Shown in pieces: positions 1-9,500 of a DNA stretch of 63,704 bases (its first letter is position 1; the number at the start of each line of letters is the position of its first letter). The DNA is from Gelidibacter maritimus. GTDB lineage: Bacteria > Bacteroidota > Bacteroidia > Flavobacteriales > Flavobacteriaceae. The notes beneath the pieces were generated by a model. It was not told where the DNA came from, did no database searches, and worked only from the letters and a program-made list of their open reading frames with translations. The DNA is taken from positions 1 to 63,704 of the forward strand of contig NZ_JACGLT010000022.1 in NCBI RefSeq assembly GCF_014062315.1, given 5' to 3'. The position numbers and the translations under genes are program-made.

Positions 1-23
1 TTCTTCATATTCAAAACTGTAAT

Positions 24-692
24 TTATTCCCTCAAGGTTTTGATCGTCTCAATGGTCCATCGGACCTGCTCTTCCAGCTTCTTAAAATCCTTTTGATTTA
101 CTATGTCTTTCGTTATTAATTGGGATCCCATGCCTACGCATGTCGCTCCCGCATCAAACCATTCCTTTAAATTCTCCTGGTCAGGGGACACACCTCCTGT
201 AGGCATAATATTGGTCCATGGCTGTGGGCCTTTGATGTTCTTTATGAATTTTGCGCCAAAACTATCGCCAGGGAAAAGTTTAACAATTTCACAGCCCATT
301 TCTTCCGCTTCTGCAATTTCTGTTAACGACCCACATCCTGGAGACCACAATACTTTACGTCTATTACAAACGATGGCAATATCCTTACGAAATACAGGTG
401 TAACAATAAAATTAGCCCCTAATGCCATGTACATGGAAGCTGACGCCGCATCGGTTACCGATCCAACACCCATTACCATTCCAGGTAGTTCTTTGATGGC
501 ATACTTGTTCAGTTCCCCAAAAACTTCATGAGCAAAATCACCACGGGCCGTAAACTCCAACAACCGCGCACCACCATCATAGCATGCTTTAAGAATACTC
601 TTGCTCAATTCTAAATCTTGACTGAAAAACAAGGGCACCAATCCTGTTTTTTTCATGATACCTGCGACTTCTATTCTTGAAAATTGTGCCAT
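24..692 (-). CDS. eda: 2-dehydro-3-deoxy-phosphogluconate (KDPG) aldolase
   Basis: Class I aldolase that splits KDPG into pyruvate and glyceraldehyde-3-phosphate in the cytoplasm, the last step of uronate breakdown. The 222-residue length is normal for the family. The Schiff-base lysine is K138 in the motif EIVKLFPGD, and the catalytic glutamate is E46 in LLEFTARG; both fit the spacing known for Eda. There is no signal peptide. It is the last gene of a five-gene minus-strand run, 33 bp after the KDG kinase, so it is very likely co-transcribed with it. Some family members also act on 2-keto-4-hydroxyglutarate, so the enzyme may be bifunctional. Identification is firm from the motif and the neighbours. 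Confidence 0.95.
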   Translation of the reverse strand: MAQFSRIEVAGIMKKTGLVPLFFSQDLELSKSILKACYDGGARLLEFTARGDFAHEVFGELNKYAIKELPGMVMGVGSVTDAASASMYMALGANFIVTPVFRKDIAIVCNRRKVLWSPGCGSLTEIAEAEEMGCEIVKLFPGDSFGAKFIKNIKGPQPWTNIMPTGGVSPDQENLKEWFDAGATCVGMGSQLITKDIVNQKDFKKLEEQVRWTIETIKTLRE

Positions 693-725
693 AAGCTATT
701 ATTATTCTTTTCGTATTTTTATAAA

Positions 726-1748
726 TTATCGTGAAACGATCCCTGAGGGACCTCCTTTAACCAGAGCTTCTACCTCCTCTTTTGTGGCCAAGTTATAATC
801 ACCCGAAATGGTATGTTTCAAACAACAAGCTGCGACTGCGAAATTAATCGTATACTGAGGATCAAACGTATCCAGCACCAGACCATAAATAATCCCTCCC
901 ATAAAGGCATCACCACTCCCAACACGATCAACTACAGGTGTGATTTCTCTAACGGTTGCGGTATACAATTTTTCTTTATCATAAAAAATACCACCTATTT
1001 GTTGATGGGATGCACTTCGGGAGTATCGCAAGGTCGTCGCCATATATTTCAAATCAGGATACTGATCAAAAAAAAGATCATAAAACTGTGGTAAACTGTC
1101 AGCATCCTTATAGTTTGGGTTAACCTTATCTTTTCCGATCATCATGAAAGCGGTATCAAGGTCTCCCAATATGACATTGCTGTATTTTAAAAGTTCTGGC
1201 ATAATGTCTTTAGGTGCTTTACCGTATTTCCAAAGTTTTGCCCTGTAGTTTAGGTCAGTGGTAATTAGGACTCCCATACCTTTGGCAACTTTCACCGCTT
1301 CCAAACACACATCAGCTGCATTTTGGGATATAGCTGGTGTAAGTCCGCTCCAATGGAATACACTTGCATCTTGAAAGACCTTTTTCCAATCAATCACACC
1401 AATTTCAACGTCAGAAATGCCCGAATGATTACGATCATAGACCACTTTACTGCCACGTAATCCCGCACCGGTTTCTAGAAAATAAATTCCCAAACGTTCA
1501 CCGCCATAAATAATGTTTTCTGCAGACACATTTTGTCGACGTATTTCCATCAATGCGGATTTGCCTAAATCGTTATCCGGCAGTCTGGTTACGAATTCAG
1601 AAGTAACACCATAATTGGCAAGAGAGACGGCCACATTAAACTCACCACCTCCGTAATTGGCCTTGAAAGAATGGGATTGTGAAAACCTTAAATAATGTTC
1701 TGTGGACAATCGTAGCATTATTTCTCCAAAAGTGACAACTTTTTGCAT
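726..1748 (-). CDS. kdgK: 2-dehydro-3-deoxygluconate (KDG) kinase, PfkB family
   Basis: Phosphorylates KDG to KDPG with ATP in the cytoplasm. The 340-residue protein starts with a ribokinase-like strand (VVTFGEIMLRLS), has the N-terminal sugar-binding GGGEFNVA motif near residues 33-40, and ends with the PfkB signature DRVGSGDAFMGG, whose catalytic base is D280. It sits directly upstream of the aldolase gene that uses its product and downstream of kduD/kduI that make its substrate, which supports KDG over other sugars as substrate. A 109-bp gap separates it from the DUF4861 gene upstream, so an internal promoter is possible. No truncation or frameshift is seen. Confidence 0.93.
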   Translation of the reverse strand: MQKVVTFGEIMLRLSTEHYLRFSQSHSFKANYGGGEFNVAVSLANYGVTSEFVTRLPDNDLGKSALMEIRRQNVSAENIIYGGERLGIYFLETGAGLRGSKVVYDRNHSGISDVEIGVIDWKKVFQDASVFHWSGLTPAISQNAADVCLEAVKVAKGMGVLITTDLNYRAKLWKYGKAPKDIMPELLKYSNVILGDLDTAFMMIGKDKVNPNYKDADSLPQFYDLFFDQYPDLKYMATTLRYSRSASHQQIGGIFYDKEKLYTATVREITPVVDRVGSGDAFMGGIIYGLVLDTFDPQYTINFAVAACCLKHTISGDYNLATKEEVEALVKGGPSGIVSR

Positions 1749-1857
1749 TGAGTGAATATTGTTTAATTAAAAGTTCTTATAAGATCCTACTTCTTTCTCG
1801 ATTTTAGTCATAACTTTTTTGGGTGCTTGGTTTAAAGGTTGTTGGACATTAAAAATA

Positions 1858-3033
1858 CTAATCTAAAGTGACTGTCAAAGGGTTATTTATCTGTTCGGAA
1901 AATCGGTCTAAATGTGATTCCCATATTTCTTTTGTTGGAAATTGTTTTGATTTTTTCCAAGTAAATCCAGCATAATACACCACTTTGTTGTCTATGACAT
2001 TAAGATGTGCATAAGCGTTGCTTAAATCTTTGACTTCTACATCATAGGTTTCAAAATCATTAAAGTATTTTTTTGATGCCACAATGGCGATACCTATTTC
2101 AGAGTCATCAATTGGTTCCCAGTAACTTAGCCATCCTTTGCCCTTGTCTCCAGAAACAACGCCTTTTTTATCGTGTAAGGTCAATCCGGCTGAAATCTCA
2201 TCAGTGCCCTTAATATTCATCTCATATTTGGAGAAATTTTGGCCTAAATCCAAGCTGATCACTTTTGATTCGGTAATCTCGTTGCCTGCAGCATCCCAAT
2301 TGGCATATTCCAAATAAAAACTAGTTCTGAGCGGTCCGGTGGTGATGGTACGCCATTTGGTGAAGTTTTTGGAAATGTAGTAGACGGTATCTACTTTTAC
2401 TGCGATGCCCCCAACGCCTCGGCTCGGTCCAACATGAAAATTGTCAAGTCCTTCTCCGGTATCTTCGTGATAATCTCCTGTGCCATCTGAAGCTTTTTTA
2501 TACCATTTGTTAATGATAGGATACTCAACACGTTTCAACCATGCATCGACACCGCTAGACAAAGTGCCTCCAGGAATGTTTTCTTCAATCATCTGTTGGG
2601 CAACGGGACCATAGACTCTAAATGCTACTCTGTCATTTTCCCACGCATAATCATCGGTGCGTTCTGGTACAAAGCGTGAATAGCACAGTTCAGGTGCTTC
2701 AGGACGTTCGGCACCAGTAATGCTTACAATTTCAAAAACCTGTTCACTGTTGGCTTTGATTTCTGGTTGGAAAATGATAAGATCTAAAGTTCCGTCTCCA
2801 TCGCTATCGATGGTTTGTGTTACCAACAATGTTTGCGTGTCTCTATTTTTAATACCGACATTGGAAAGTTCATCGACCTTCAAAAGTTCTTTGGTTAATT
2901 CAACCGTCTCGAAAGTGCGGTCATTGTCTGAGCTGTTTTTTACAGTGATTGTTTTAGCTTTTTCTTGTCCAGAACAGGATGCCAGCAATCCGAAGAACGC
3001 AAAAAGCAGTACATATTTATAAGGTTGCATCAT
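1858..3033 (-). CDS. DUF4861 lipoprotein in the uronate operon
   Basis: A 391-residue exported protein beginning with a lipoprotein signal (LLASC, cysteine at about residue 20), so it is probably anchored in the outer membrane or faces the periplasm. The body matches what I recall of DUF4861, a family repeatedly found beside uronic-acid utilization genes in Bacteroidota, whose biochemical role I do not know. It is a beta-rich protein with acidic and aromatic patches (for example FHVGPSRGVGG near residue 200), compatible with a carbohydrate-active or carbohydrate-binding role. It lies 8 bp after kduD in the same operon, although the other four products are cytoplasmic. The assignment to the family is good; any function is unproven. 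Confidence 0.75.
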   Translation of the reverse strand: MMQPYKYVLLFAFFGLLASCSGQEKAKTITVKNSSDNDRTFETVELTKELLKVDELSNVGIKNRDTQTLLVTQTIDSDGDGTLDLIIFQPEIKANSEQVFEIVSITGAERPEAPELCYSRFVPERTDDYAWENDRVAFRVYGPVAQQMIEENIPGGTLSSGVDAWLKRVEYPIINKWYKKASDGTGDYHEDTGEGLDNFHVGPSRGVGGIAVKVDTVYYISKNFTKWRTITTGPLRTSFYLEYANWDAAGNEITESKVISLDLGQNFSKYEMNIKGTDEISAGLTLHDKKGVVSGDKGKGWLSYWEPIDDSEIGIAIVASKKYFNDFETYDVEVKDLSNAYAHLNVIDNKVVYYAGFTWKKSKQFPTKEIWESHLDRFSEQINNPLTVTLD

Positions 3034-3041
3034 CTTCTGGC

Positions 3042-3833
3042 TTATTTTTCGTTTGATGGTTTTCCTATGGTTGCTAAAATTCCGCCATCAACATAAACAA
3101 CATGGCCATTGACGAAATCACTGGCCTGTGAGGCTAAGAATATCGCCGTTCCTTGTAAGTCATCCGGATTTCCCCAACGTCCTGCAGGAGTTCTGCCAAT
3201 TATGAATTCATTAAAAGGATGGCCATCCACACGAATGGGTGCGGTTTGACTTGTAGCAAAATATCCTGGACCGATGCCGTTGGTTTGGATATTATAGCGT
3301 GCCCACTCTGTAGCCATACTTTTAGTTAGCATTTTAAGCCCACCTTTTGCAGCCGCATAAGCACTTACAGAGTCTCTGCCCAACTCACTCATCATAGAAC
3401 AGATGTTGATGATTTTCCCACCACCTCTCTTGATCATGCTTTTAGCAACGAATTTTGAAACGATAAATGGTCCCACAAGATCCACTTTTACGACCTCTTC
3501 AAAATCGACGGTTTCCATTTCTATAATTGGAGTTCTCTTAATGATTCCGGCATTATTGACTAAAATATCAATAGGTCCAACCTCGGCTTCAATCTTTTTA
3601 ATGCCCGCTTCAACCGCATCGGTATCCGTCACGTCAAAAACGTAGCCATGAGCGTTCAAGCCTGCATCTTTATATTCCTTAACAGCTGGTCCCAAAGAGT
3701 CTTCCGAATGATTGTTTACTACGATGGTAGCACCTGCATTTCCCAATCCTTTGGCCATGGCCATTCCAAGACCTTGCACAGCTCCAGTTACTAATGCTAT
3801 TTTTCCTGTTAAATCAAATAATTTGGTTGACAT
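3042..3833 (-). CDS. kduD: 2-deoxy-D-gluconate 3-dehydrogenase / 5-keto-4-deoxyuronate reductase, SDR family
   Basis: Short-chain dehydrogenase that interconverts 2,5-diketo-3-deoxygluconate and KDG with NAD(P)H, the step between KduI and KdgK. At 263 residues it has the Rossmann motif TGAVQGLG (16-23), NNAG (93-96) and the catalytic triad S146, Y159, K163 in the usual SxnYxxxK arrangement. No export signal. It lies 19 bp downstream of kduI and 8 bp upstream of the DUF4861 gene. On sequence alone it could be called gluconate 5-dehydrogenase, a close relative; the KduI neighbour makes KduD the better name. Confidence 0.9.
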   Translation of the reverse strand: MSTKLFDLTGKIALVTGAVQGLGMAMAKGLGNAGATIVVNNHSEDSLGPAVKEYKDAGLNAHGYVFDVTDTDAVEAGIKKIEAEVGPIDILVNNAGIIKRTPIIEMETVDFEEVVKVDLVGPFIVSKFVAKSMIKRGGGKIINICSMMSELGRDSVSAYAAAKGGLKMLTKSMATEWARYNIQTNGIGPGYFATSQTAPIRVDGHPFNEFIIGRTPAGRWGNPDDLQGTAIFLASQASDFVNGHVVYVDGGILATIGKPSNEK

Positions 3834-3852
3834 AATATATTTTTTTTGAAGT

Positions 3853-4695
3853 TTATCTTAATTCGTTTATTTTGCAATGGTCCATATCGCCATAGTCTAA
3901 GTTTTCTCCTGCCATCCCCCAGATAAAGGTGTAGCTGCTCGTACCTGAACCAGAATGAATAGACCAAGGTGGAGAGATTACCGCTTGATCATTGGCCATC
4001 CAAATGTGCCTTGTTTCTTGTGGCTGTCCCATAAAGTGACAAACTGCCTGGTCTTCCGGTACCTCGAAATAGAAATACACCTCCATACGTCTATCGTGGG
4101 TATGCGCCGGCATGGTGTTCCAAGAACTTCCCGGTTTTAATGTCGTCATTCCCATTTGCAACTGACATACGTCAACCACAGTATTGACTATATATTTTCT
4201 TAAGGTTCTTGCATTAGCCGTTTCAGGTGCACCCAATTCAATCACTTCAACATCGTCGGTGCCAATCTTTTTGGTTGGAAAAGCCTTATGGGCAGGGGCT
4301 GAGTTTAAGTAGAACTTAGCAGGTTTATCAGCAGATGTGCTTGAAAATGTGATGTCCTTGTTGCCTTGTCCCACATATAAAGCTTCTTTATGGTCCAAAA
4401 CATAGTCGGTTCCATCAACTGATACCGTGCCTTGCTCGCCTACATTGATAATCCCCAGCTCTCGACGCTCTAAAAAGAACTCTGATTTTAAAACATCTAC
4501 AGTTTCTAATTTTAAAGGTGAGTTTGTTGGTACTGCACTACCGGCCATGTACCGATCATAATGTGTATACACAAAGTGTATTGCGTTCGGCTTCATTAAT
4601 GAATCGATCAAAAATTCATTACGAAGTTTTTGGGTGTCATAGGATTTAACATCATTTGGAGACGCTGCATATCTCACTTCAAAGGTCGTTTGCAT
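3853..4695 (-). CDS. kduI: 5-dehydro-4-deoxy-D-glucuronate isomerase
   Basis: Cupin-type isomerase acting on the open-chain form of the 4,5-unsaturated uronate released by lyases and GH88/GH105 enzymes, giving 2,5-diketo-3-deoxygluconate. The length of 280 residues is typical. The metal ligands are visible as H198, H200 and E205 in PAHTHDRRMEV, and H247 in SIHSG, spaced as in the characterised enterobacterial enzyme. It is the first gene of the minus-strand operon, facing a LacI-family gene across a 234-bp gap that carries a perfect palindrome. It therefore probably determines expression of the whole uronate operon. Confidence 0.95.
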   Translation of the reverse strand: MQTTFEVRYAASPNDVKSYDTQKLRNEFLIDSLMKPNAIHFVYTHYDRYMAGSAVPTNSPLKLETVDVLKSEFFLERRELGIINVGEQGTVSVDGTDYVLDHKEALYVGQGNKDITFSSTSADKPAKFYLNSAPAHKAFPTKKIGTDDVEVIELGAPETANARTLRKYIVNTVVDVCQLQMGMTTLKPGSSWNTMPAHTHDRRMEVYFYFEVPEDQAVCHFMGQPQETRHIWMANDQAVISPPWSIHSGSGTSSYTFIWGMAGENLDYGDMDHCKINELR

Positions 4696-4764
4696 AATTA
4701 CAGTGTTATTTATTAATGAAAATTTAATTGGTTTGATTAATTAAACTGTAAATGTAACAAAATA

Positions 4765-4786
4765 AAAATACAATCGATTGTATTTT
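4765..4786. promoter_or_regulatory. Perfect 22-bp palindromic operator between kduI and lacI
   Basis: The half-site AAAATACAATC is followed directly by its exact reverse complement, giving a 22-bp palindrome with a central CG, the usual form of LacI/GalR-family operators. It sits 69 bp upstream of kduI and 143 bp upstream of the lacI gene. On the minus strand a sequence close to the Bacteroidota -7 element (TACATTTA, 4749-4756) lies just downstream, so the operator would cover the expected -33 region of the kduI promoter and repress it. The palindrome is seen directly; the regulator match is inferred. Confidence 0.8.
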
Positions 4787-4929
4787 ATGTATATCTTTCC
4801 TTTGAAATTTTTTTTAGTTATGCTTAAAAAAGCTTCTGGCTCCAAAATGAATCACATAAATATAATTTTGATTAATTTAGGATTTTTTAGAACGTAATAT
4901 ATTGACTTAACTTTTTTTCCCTTCTAAAC

Positions 4930-5964
4930 ATGAGCTCTGATAAAATTACCATACATGATATTGCTCGCATTTTAAATGTCGATAGTTCTACCGTTTCACG
5001 AGCACTTAATAACAGTCCAAGGGTAACTGAAAAAACTAAAAATAGAATTATTGCCAAGGCTCAGGAATTGGGATATCAACGGAACGATTTGGCCTCAAAT
5101 TTGCGCAAAAATAAAACCAACACCTTGGGTGTTATTGTGCCTCGTATTTCAAGACATTTCTTTTCGTCTGCAATTGCTGGAATTGAAGAAACGGCTTATA
5201 ACCTTGGGTATAATGTTATCATTTGTCAGTCCTTGGAACAATTAGAACGAGAACAGAATACCGTTAATACTTTATTGGCGAATAGGGTAGAGGGTGTTTT
5301 GGTATCCATATCCATGGAGACAAAAAACTATGAACATTTTGAAGGCCTAAGAAAGCGAAAGATCCCATTTGTTTTCTTTGATAGGCATCTTAATGTTCCG
5401 GAAACCAGCAGTGTGCTCATAGATGATTTTCAAGCTGGATTTGATGCTACTGAGCATCTTATAATAAAAGGATGTAAAAAAATTGCGCATTTTTCTGGGC
5501 CCATGGATCTGGAAATCTATAAAAACCGTTTTGCAGGCTATAAAGCAGCACTACTGAAACATCATATTAAATTTAATGATGAACTGATTTTTAACTCTCG
5601 TTTAATGGAGCAAGATGGGATTGAGAATGCCGATAAAATTATTGGCTTACCTTATAAAGTAGATGGAATCTTTTCAGCCAATGATGTTGCCGCCATTAGT
5701 GCATTGCAACAGCTCAAAAGAAATGATTTTAAAATACCTGAGGATATTGCTATTGTAGGTTTTAGTAACGAAGCTATATCAGCTGTGATTGAGCCGTCGT
5801 TGACAACTATCAATCAGCCTGGGTTTAATATTGGAAAACGGGCTGCGGAACTTTTAATTTCACAAATATCTGGTAATAATGGTTCTGTTATCGATGAAAA
5901 AATAATTATTCAGGCCAATCTTGTAGAGCGAGATTCTTCCCAGAAAAATCAAGGTAACAAATGA
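4930..5964 (+). CDS. LacI/GalR-family transcriptional regulator
   Basis: A 344-residue repressor-type protein. Residues 5-55 form the N-terminal helix-turn-helix and hinge helix (ITIHDIARILNV, then SSTVSRALNN), followed by a periplasmic-binding-protein-like effector domain from about residue 63 (TLGVIVPRI) to near the end, including the VDGIFSANDVAA and IAIVGFSNEA motifs of the family. It is divergent from the kdu/kdg/eda operon and is the obvious ligand-dependent regulator of it. The effector is plausibly KDG or a related intermediate, but this is inferred only from location. The CG-centred palindrome in the intergenic region is its best candidate operator and could also autoregulate it. Confidence 0.93.
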   Translation: MSSDKITIHDIARILNVDSSTVSRALNNSPRVTEKTKNRIIAKAQELGYQRNDLASNLRKNKTNTLGVIVPRISRHFFSSAIAGIEETAYNLGYNVIICQSLEQLEREQNTVNTLLANRVEGVLVSISMETKNYEHFEGLRKRKIPFVFFDRHLNVPETSSVLIDDFQAGFDATEHLIIKGCKKIAHFSGPMDLEIYKNRFAGYKAALLKHHIKFNDELIFNSRLMEQDGIENADKIIGLPYKVDGIFSANDVAAISALQQLKRNDFKIPEDIAIVGFSNEAISAVIEPSLTTINQPGFNIGKRAAELLISQISGNNGSVIDEKIIIQANLVERDSSQKNQGNK

Positions 5965-6518
5965 ATAATTTAGTCAAATTCTGTTTTACAACATACTCTG
6001 TTGATATGCATTAATAATATTTTTGTTTTCTTTATGGCAGGGAATATATAAAATAGGAACTATTTCTTTGAAACGAAATTTAAGACAGGCTTGACGGAAT
6101 ATCAAATGTTCGTTCTGTAGCATTAAATATATTCAAATTCAACATACATGTGATGAAGGCTTTTTAAAATTGACATGAAAATAAAATTATGAAAATTTAT
6201 CTTAATTCTGTATTGGTGATTTTTGTTTTTCGTTTATAAACGGGATTTGGTGGCGTAATGTTTGAACTTATTAGTTATTTCAATTGATACCTTTGACTCT
6301 GAAGATTATTTCTTATTTAATGAAATGGTTTTGCCTTAAAAAGATTAAAATAAATTAAACAATATTATTTTTTGGATAACGTATCTCAATAATAACCTAA
6401 ATAAGAATAGTGGCTATTGATTTGTATTATAAATTACTTATAAAAGGCTGTTTAAAATAATAAAATGTAGACTTAACTTACCCTATTACACATTTATACC
6501 ACGCATTATATAAATTTT
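5965..6518. other. Intergenic region upstream of HTCS-1
   Basis: A 554-bp AT-rich stretch without a convincing gene or RNA. The only notable element is the ATTACACATTT sequence at its right end, listed separately. A TAnnTTTG-like -7 element (6288-6295) is present, but its -33 partner is poorly spaced. Confidence 0.5.
6483..6502 (+). promoter_or_regulatory. ATTACACATTT element in front of HTCS-1
   Basis: CTATTACACATTTATACCAC lies 16 bp upstream of the HTCS-1 start codon. Its core ATTACACATTT recurs in the two 20-bp repeats upstream of PL8-1, the presumed target of HTCS-1. This suggests an autoregulatory binding site, but the evidence is only sequence similarity. Confidence 0.35.
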
Positions 6519-9500
6519 ATGAGACCTAATATTATCAATGATTTTTCCAATGTTGTTCTAACCTTCAAAAACCGAATATTCTTTTACCTATTTTTTATAT
6601 GTAGCTCATTTGGTGCTTTAGCACAAAATGAGCAATTAATTTTCGATCATTTAACTCACACAAATGGTCTTTCATCAAACAGAATAAATGTTATACAGGA
6701 AGATGGAGAAGGTTTTATCTGGTTTGGTACCGGAGATGGACTCAACCGATACGATGGTACTACCATGGAGGTTTTTGATAAGCAAGTCGCATGCATGGCG
6801 ATTAATCCTAAAACAAAAAAACTTCTGATAGGTACTCCAAAAGGATTAGAGATATTTGATAAGAATATTTGGCGCTTTAAACCTAAAAAACTTAAAAATA
6901 AGTTAGGGGAAAATTTTGGTGAAAGCTCAATTAATTCCATGCAATTTGGTTCAAATAATAAACTATTTGTAGGAAGTGATTTTTTGTACATTATAAATGA
7001 ATCCTTTACCAACTTCAAAAAATACCCACTTCCGGAAGATGATAATGGGAGAGAATGGGAAATAACGTCCATTCAAGAGGTGAGTCAAAATACCATTTTG
7101 TTAGGTACAAAAAACGGCGTTTATCAATTGAATTTGGAAAATGGAACTTATGAAACGGTCTATAAATATGATAATTTAGGGATTATCAGTAAGTTATTTA
7201 TAGATAGTGAATCCAACCTATGGATCTGTACCTATTCCAAAGGTCTTTACTTTGTTAAAAATGGGGATGTAAAAGGGACTCCTATTATCTATGAGGAATC
7301 GGGTGGGTTCTTAATTAACAATCGGGTTGTCGATATTATAGAAGACGAACCTCAGGTGTTTTTAATTGCGAATATTGAAGGGGGATTGGTTCGATTTGAT
7401 AAAAAAAGTAACACTGTTGATCATTACCAGCCAGATATTCATGAGGTTAGCAGTATTAGTAGCAAGGCTTTAACGACATTAATGAAAGATAGTCATGATA
7501 ATGTTTGGATAGGAACCTATAACAGTGGCGTTGATTTTATAGATAGACATCGAAAGAGCTTTGAACACTACCAAGTTAATTTCAAAGAAAACGGACTTTT
7601 TAATAATAATATTAGGGCATTATTTCAAGATTCAAAAGAAAATATTTGGGTTGGGACAAAAGAAGGCGGTGGATTGAGTAAATTTAATCGTGCTGACGGT
7701 ACTTTTGTTCATTATAAACCAGATGCTGACAACCCTCTAAGTCTGGCAGATGATTATGTGTTTTGTATTGAGGAGTTGGACGCTAATCATTTAATGATTG
7801 GGACTTTAAAGAATGGTTTGGAAATTTTTAATTCAGAAACAGGAACGTTCTCGCATTATATGTTTAATGAGTACAATTCAATCTACAATATGGTCTATGC
7901 GATCCATAAGGATCAGAATGATAGAATATGGGTGGATTATGGTGGTATGTTTTATGAGTTTTTTCCTGAAGAAGGCACCCTTGAAAAAATTGATGGTGTC
8001 GTAAGAGTAAGATGTATTACTGATGAAGATGAAAGCCGTATTTGGTTAGGAACCATTGAAACTGGATTATACTTATTTAATACCAAAACAAAAGAATTAG
8101 AAAAAGCTAAAATTAATGCGAACCAAATTAACGCCTTACAAAAGGATAGCCAAGGAAACTTATGGATTGGTACAAGTATTGGTTTGTTTTTAAAGAAAGT
8201 AAATACTACTGAGTTTATAAATTATAAAGTTGCAGACGGTTTAGCAAATAATCAGGTTTTAAGTTTGCAAGTGGATGATGCTGATAATATTTGGGCAAGT
8301 ACAATTAATGGTCTTTCAAAATATGATACGAAAACACAAGTTTTTTTTAATTATGACGTGCATGACGGATTGCAAGGTAATGAGTTTGAGCGCTATGCGT
8401 CTTTAAAAACAAGGGATGGGGAATTATTATTTGGCGGACGTAATGGTTTTAATATTTTCAACCCCGATAAGATAACCAAAAACTTAGAGGCTCCAAAAGT
8501 TGTCATTACAAGTTTTAATCTTTTTAATAAGCCTGTCACTATTGGTGCTGAAAATTCGCCATTAACAAAACATATTTCTCAAACTAATGATTTAACATTG
8601 ACGCATCAACAATCTGTAATAACTTTTGGCTTTGTGGCATTAAATTATTCCTCTCCTAAAAAAAATCAATATGCTTACAAGTTAGAAGGCTTTGATAAGG
8701 ACTGGAATTATATAGAAAATAAACGCACGGCAACATATACCAATTTACCAGCAGGGAATTATGTTTTTAAAGTAAAGGCATCAAATTCTGATGGTTTATG
8801 GAATGGTAACGATGCATCTATACAAATTACGGTACTACATCCCTGGTGGAAAACACGGTATGCGTTTTTAGGATATGTGGTGATAATTGTCCTTCTTTTA
8901 GCTGCGTTTTATTATTTTTTATACATGTATTTAAACTTAAAAAATAATTTGAAATTAGAACAAATTGAAAAACAAAATAATAGAGAACTACATCAAGCAA
9001 AACTTGAGTTTTTTACAAATATTTCTCACGAATTCAGGACGCCTTTGACATTGATCATTAGTCCATTAGAGAAACTCTTGAATTCTAATATAAGTGATGC
9101 TAATTTGTTAAAGCAATTTAAGTTAATGCATTCAAATGCCAATAGATTGTTGCGTTTAATTAATCAGCTTATGGATTTCAGAAAAGTTGGAAAAGGAAAA
9201 ATGATTTTAAAAGTAGCAGAATATAACATTGTTGAAGTAACAAATGAAATAGCAAGATCATTTGAAAACAAAGCGGATGAGTCTTCAATAAGTTATAATG
9301 TTGTTAGTGTTCAACCAAAGATTCCTGTTTTCTTAGATCTGGAGAAATACGAGATTATCTTACACAACTTATTATTTAATGCATTTAAGTTCACTAAAGA
9401 GAATGGGAACATAATTGTAGAAATTTCTTTAAATAATCAACTCGTAGAGGTTCGTGTAATAGATGATGGTAAAGGTATTTCAGTAGCAGGTATATCAAAT

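Noticed and set aside
103-531. A 142-codon plus-strand ORF antisense to eda
   Set aside because: Fully contained within a well-supported aldolase gene; no independent coding signal.
6261-6295. A TTTG ... TACCTTTG promoter-like pair upstream of HTCS-1
   Set aside because: The 23-bp spacer is long for the consensus and it lies over 220 bp before the start codon; too weak to list.
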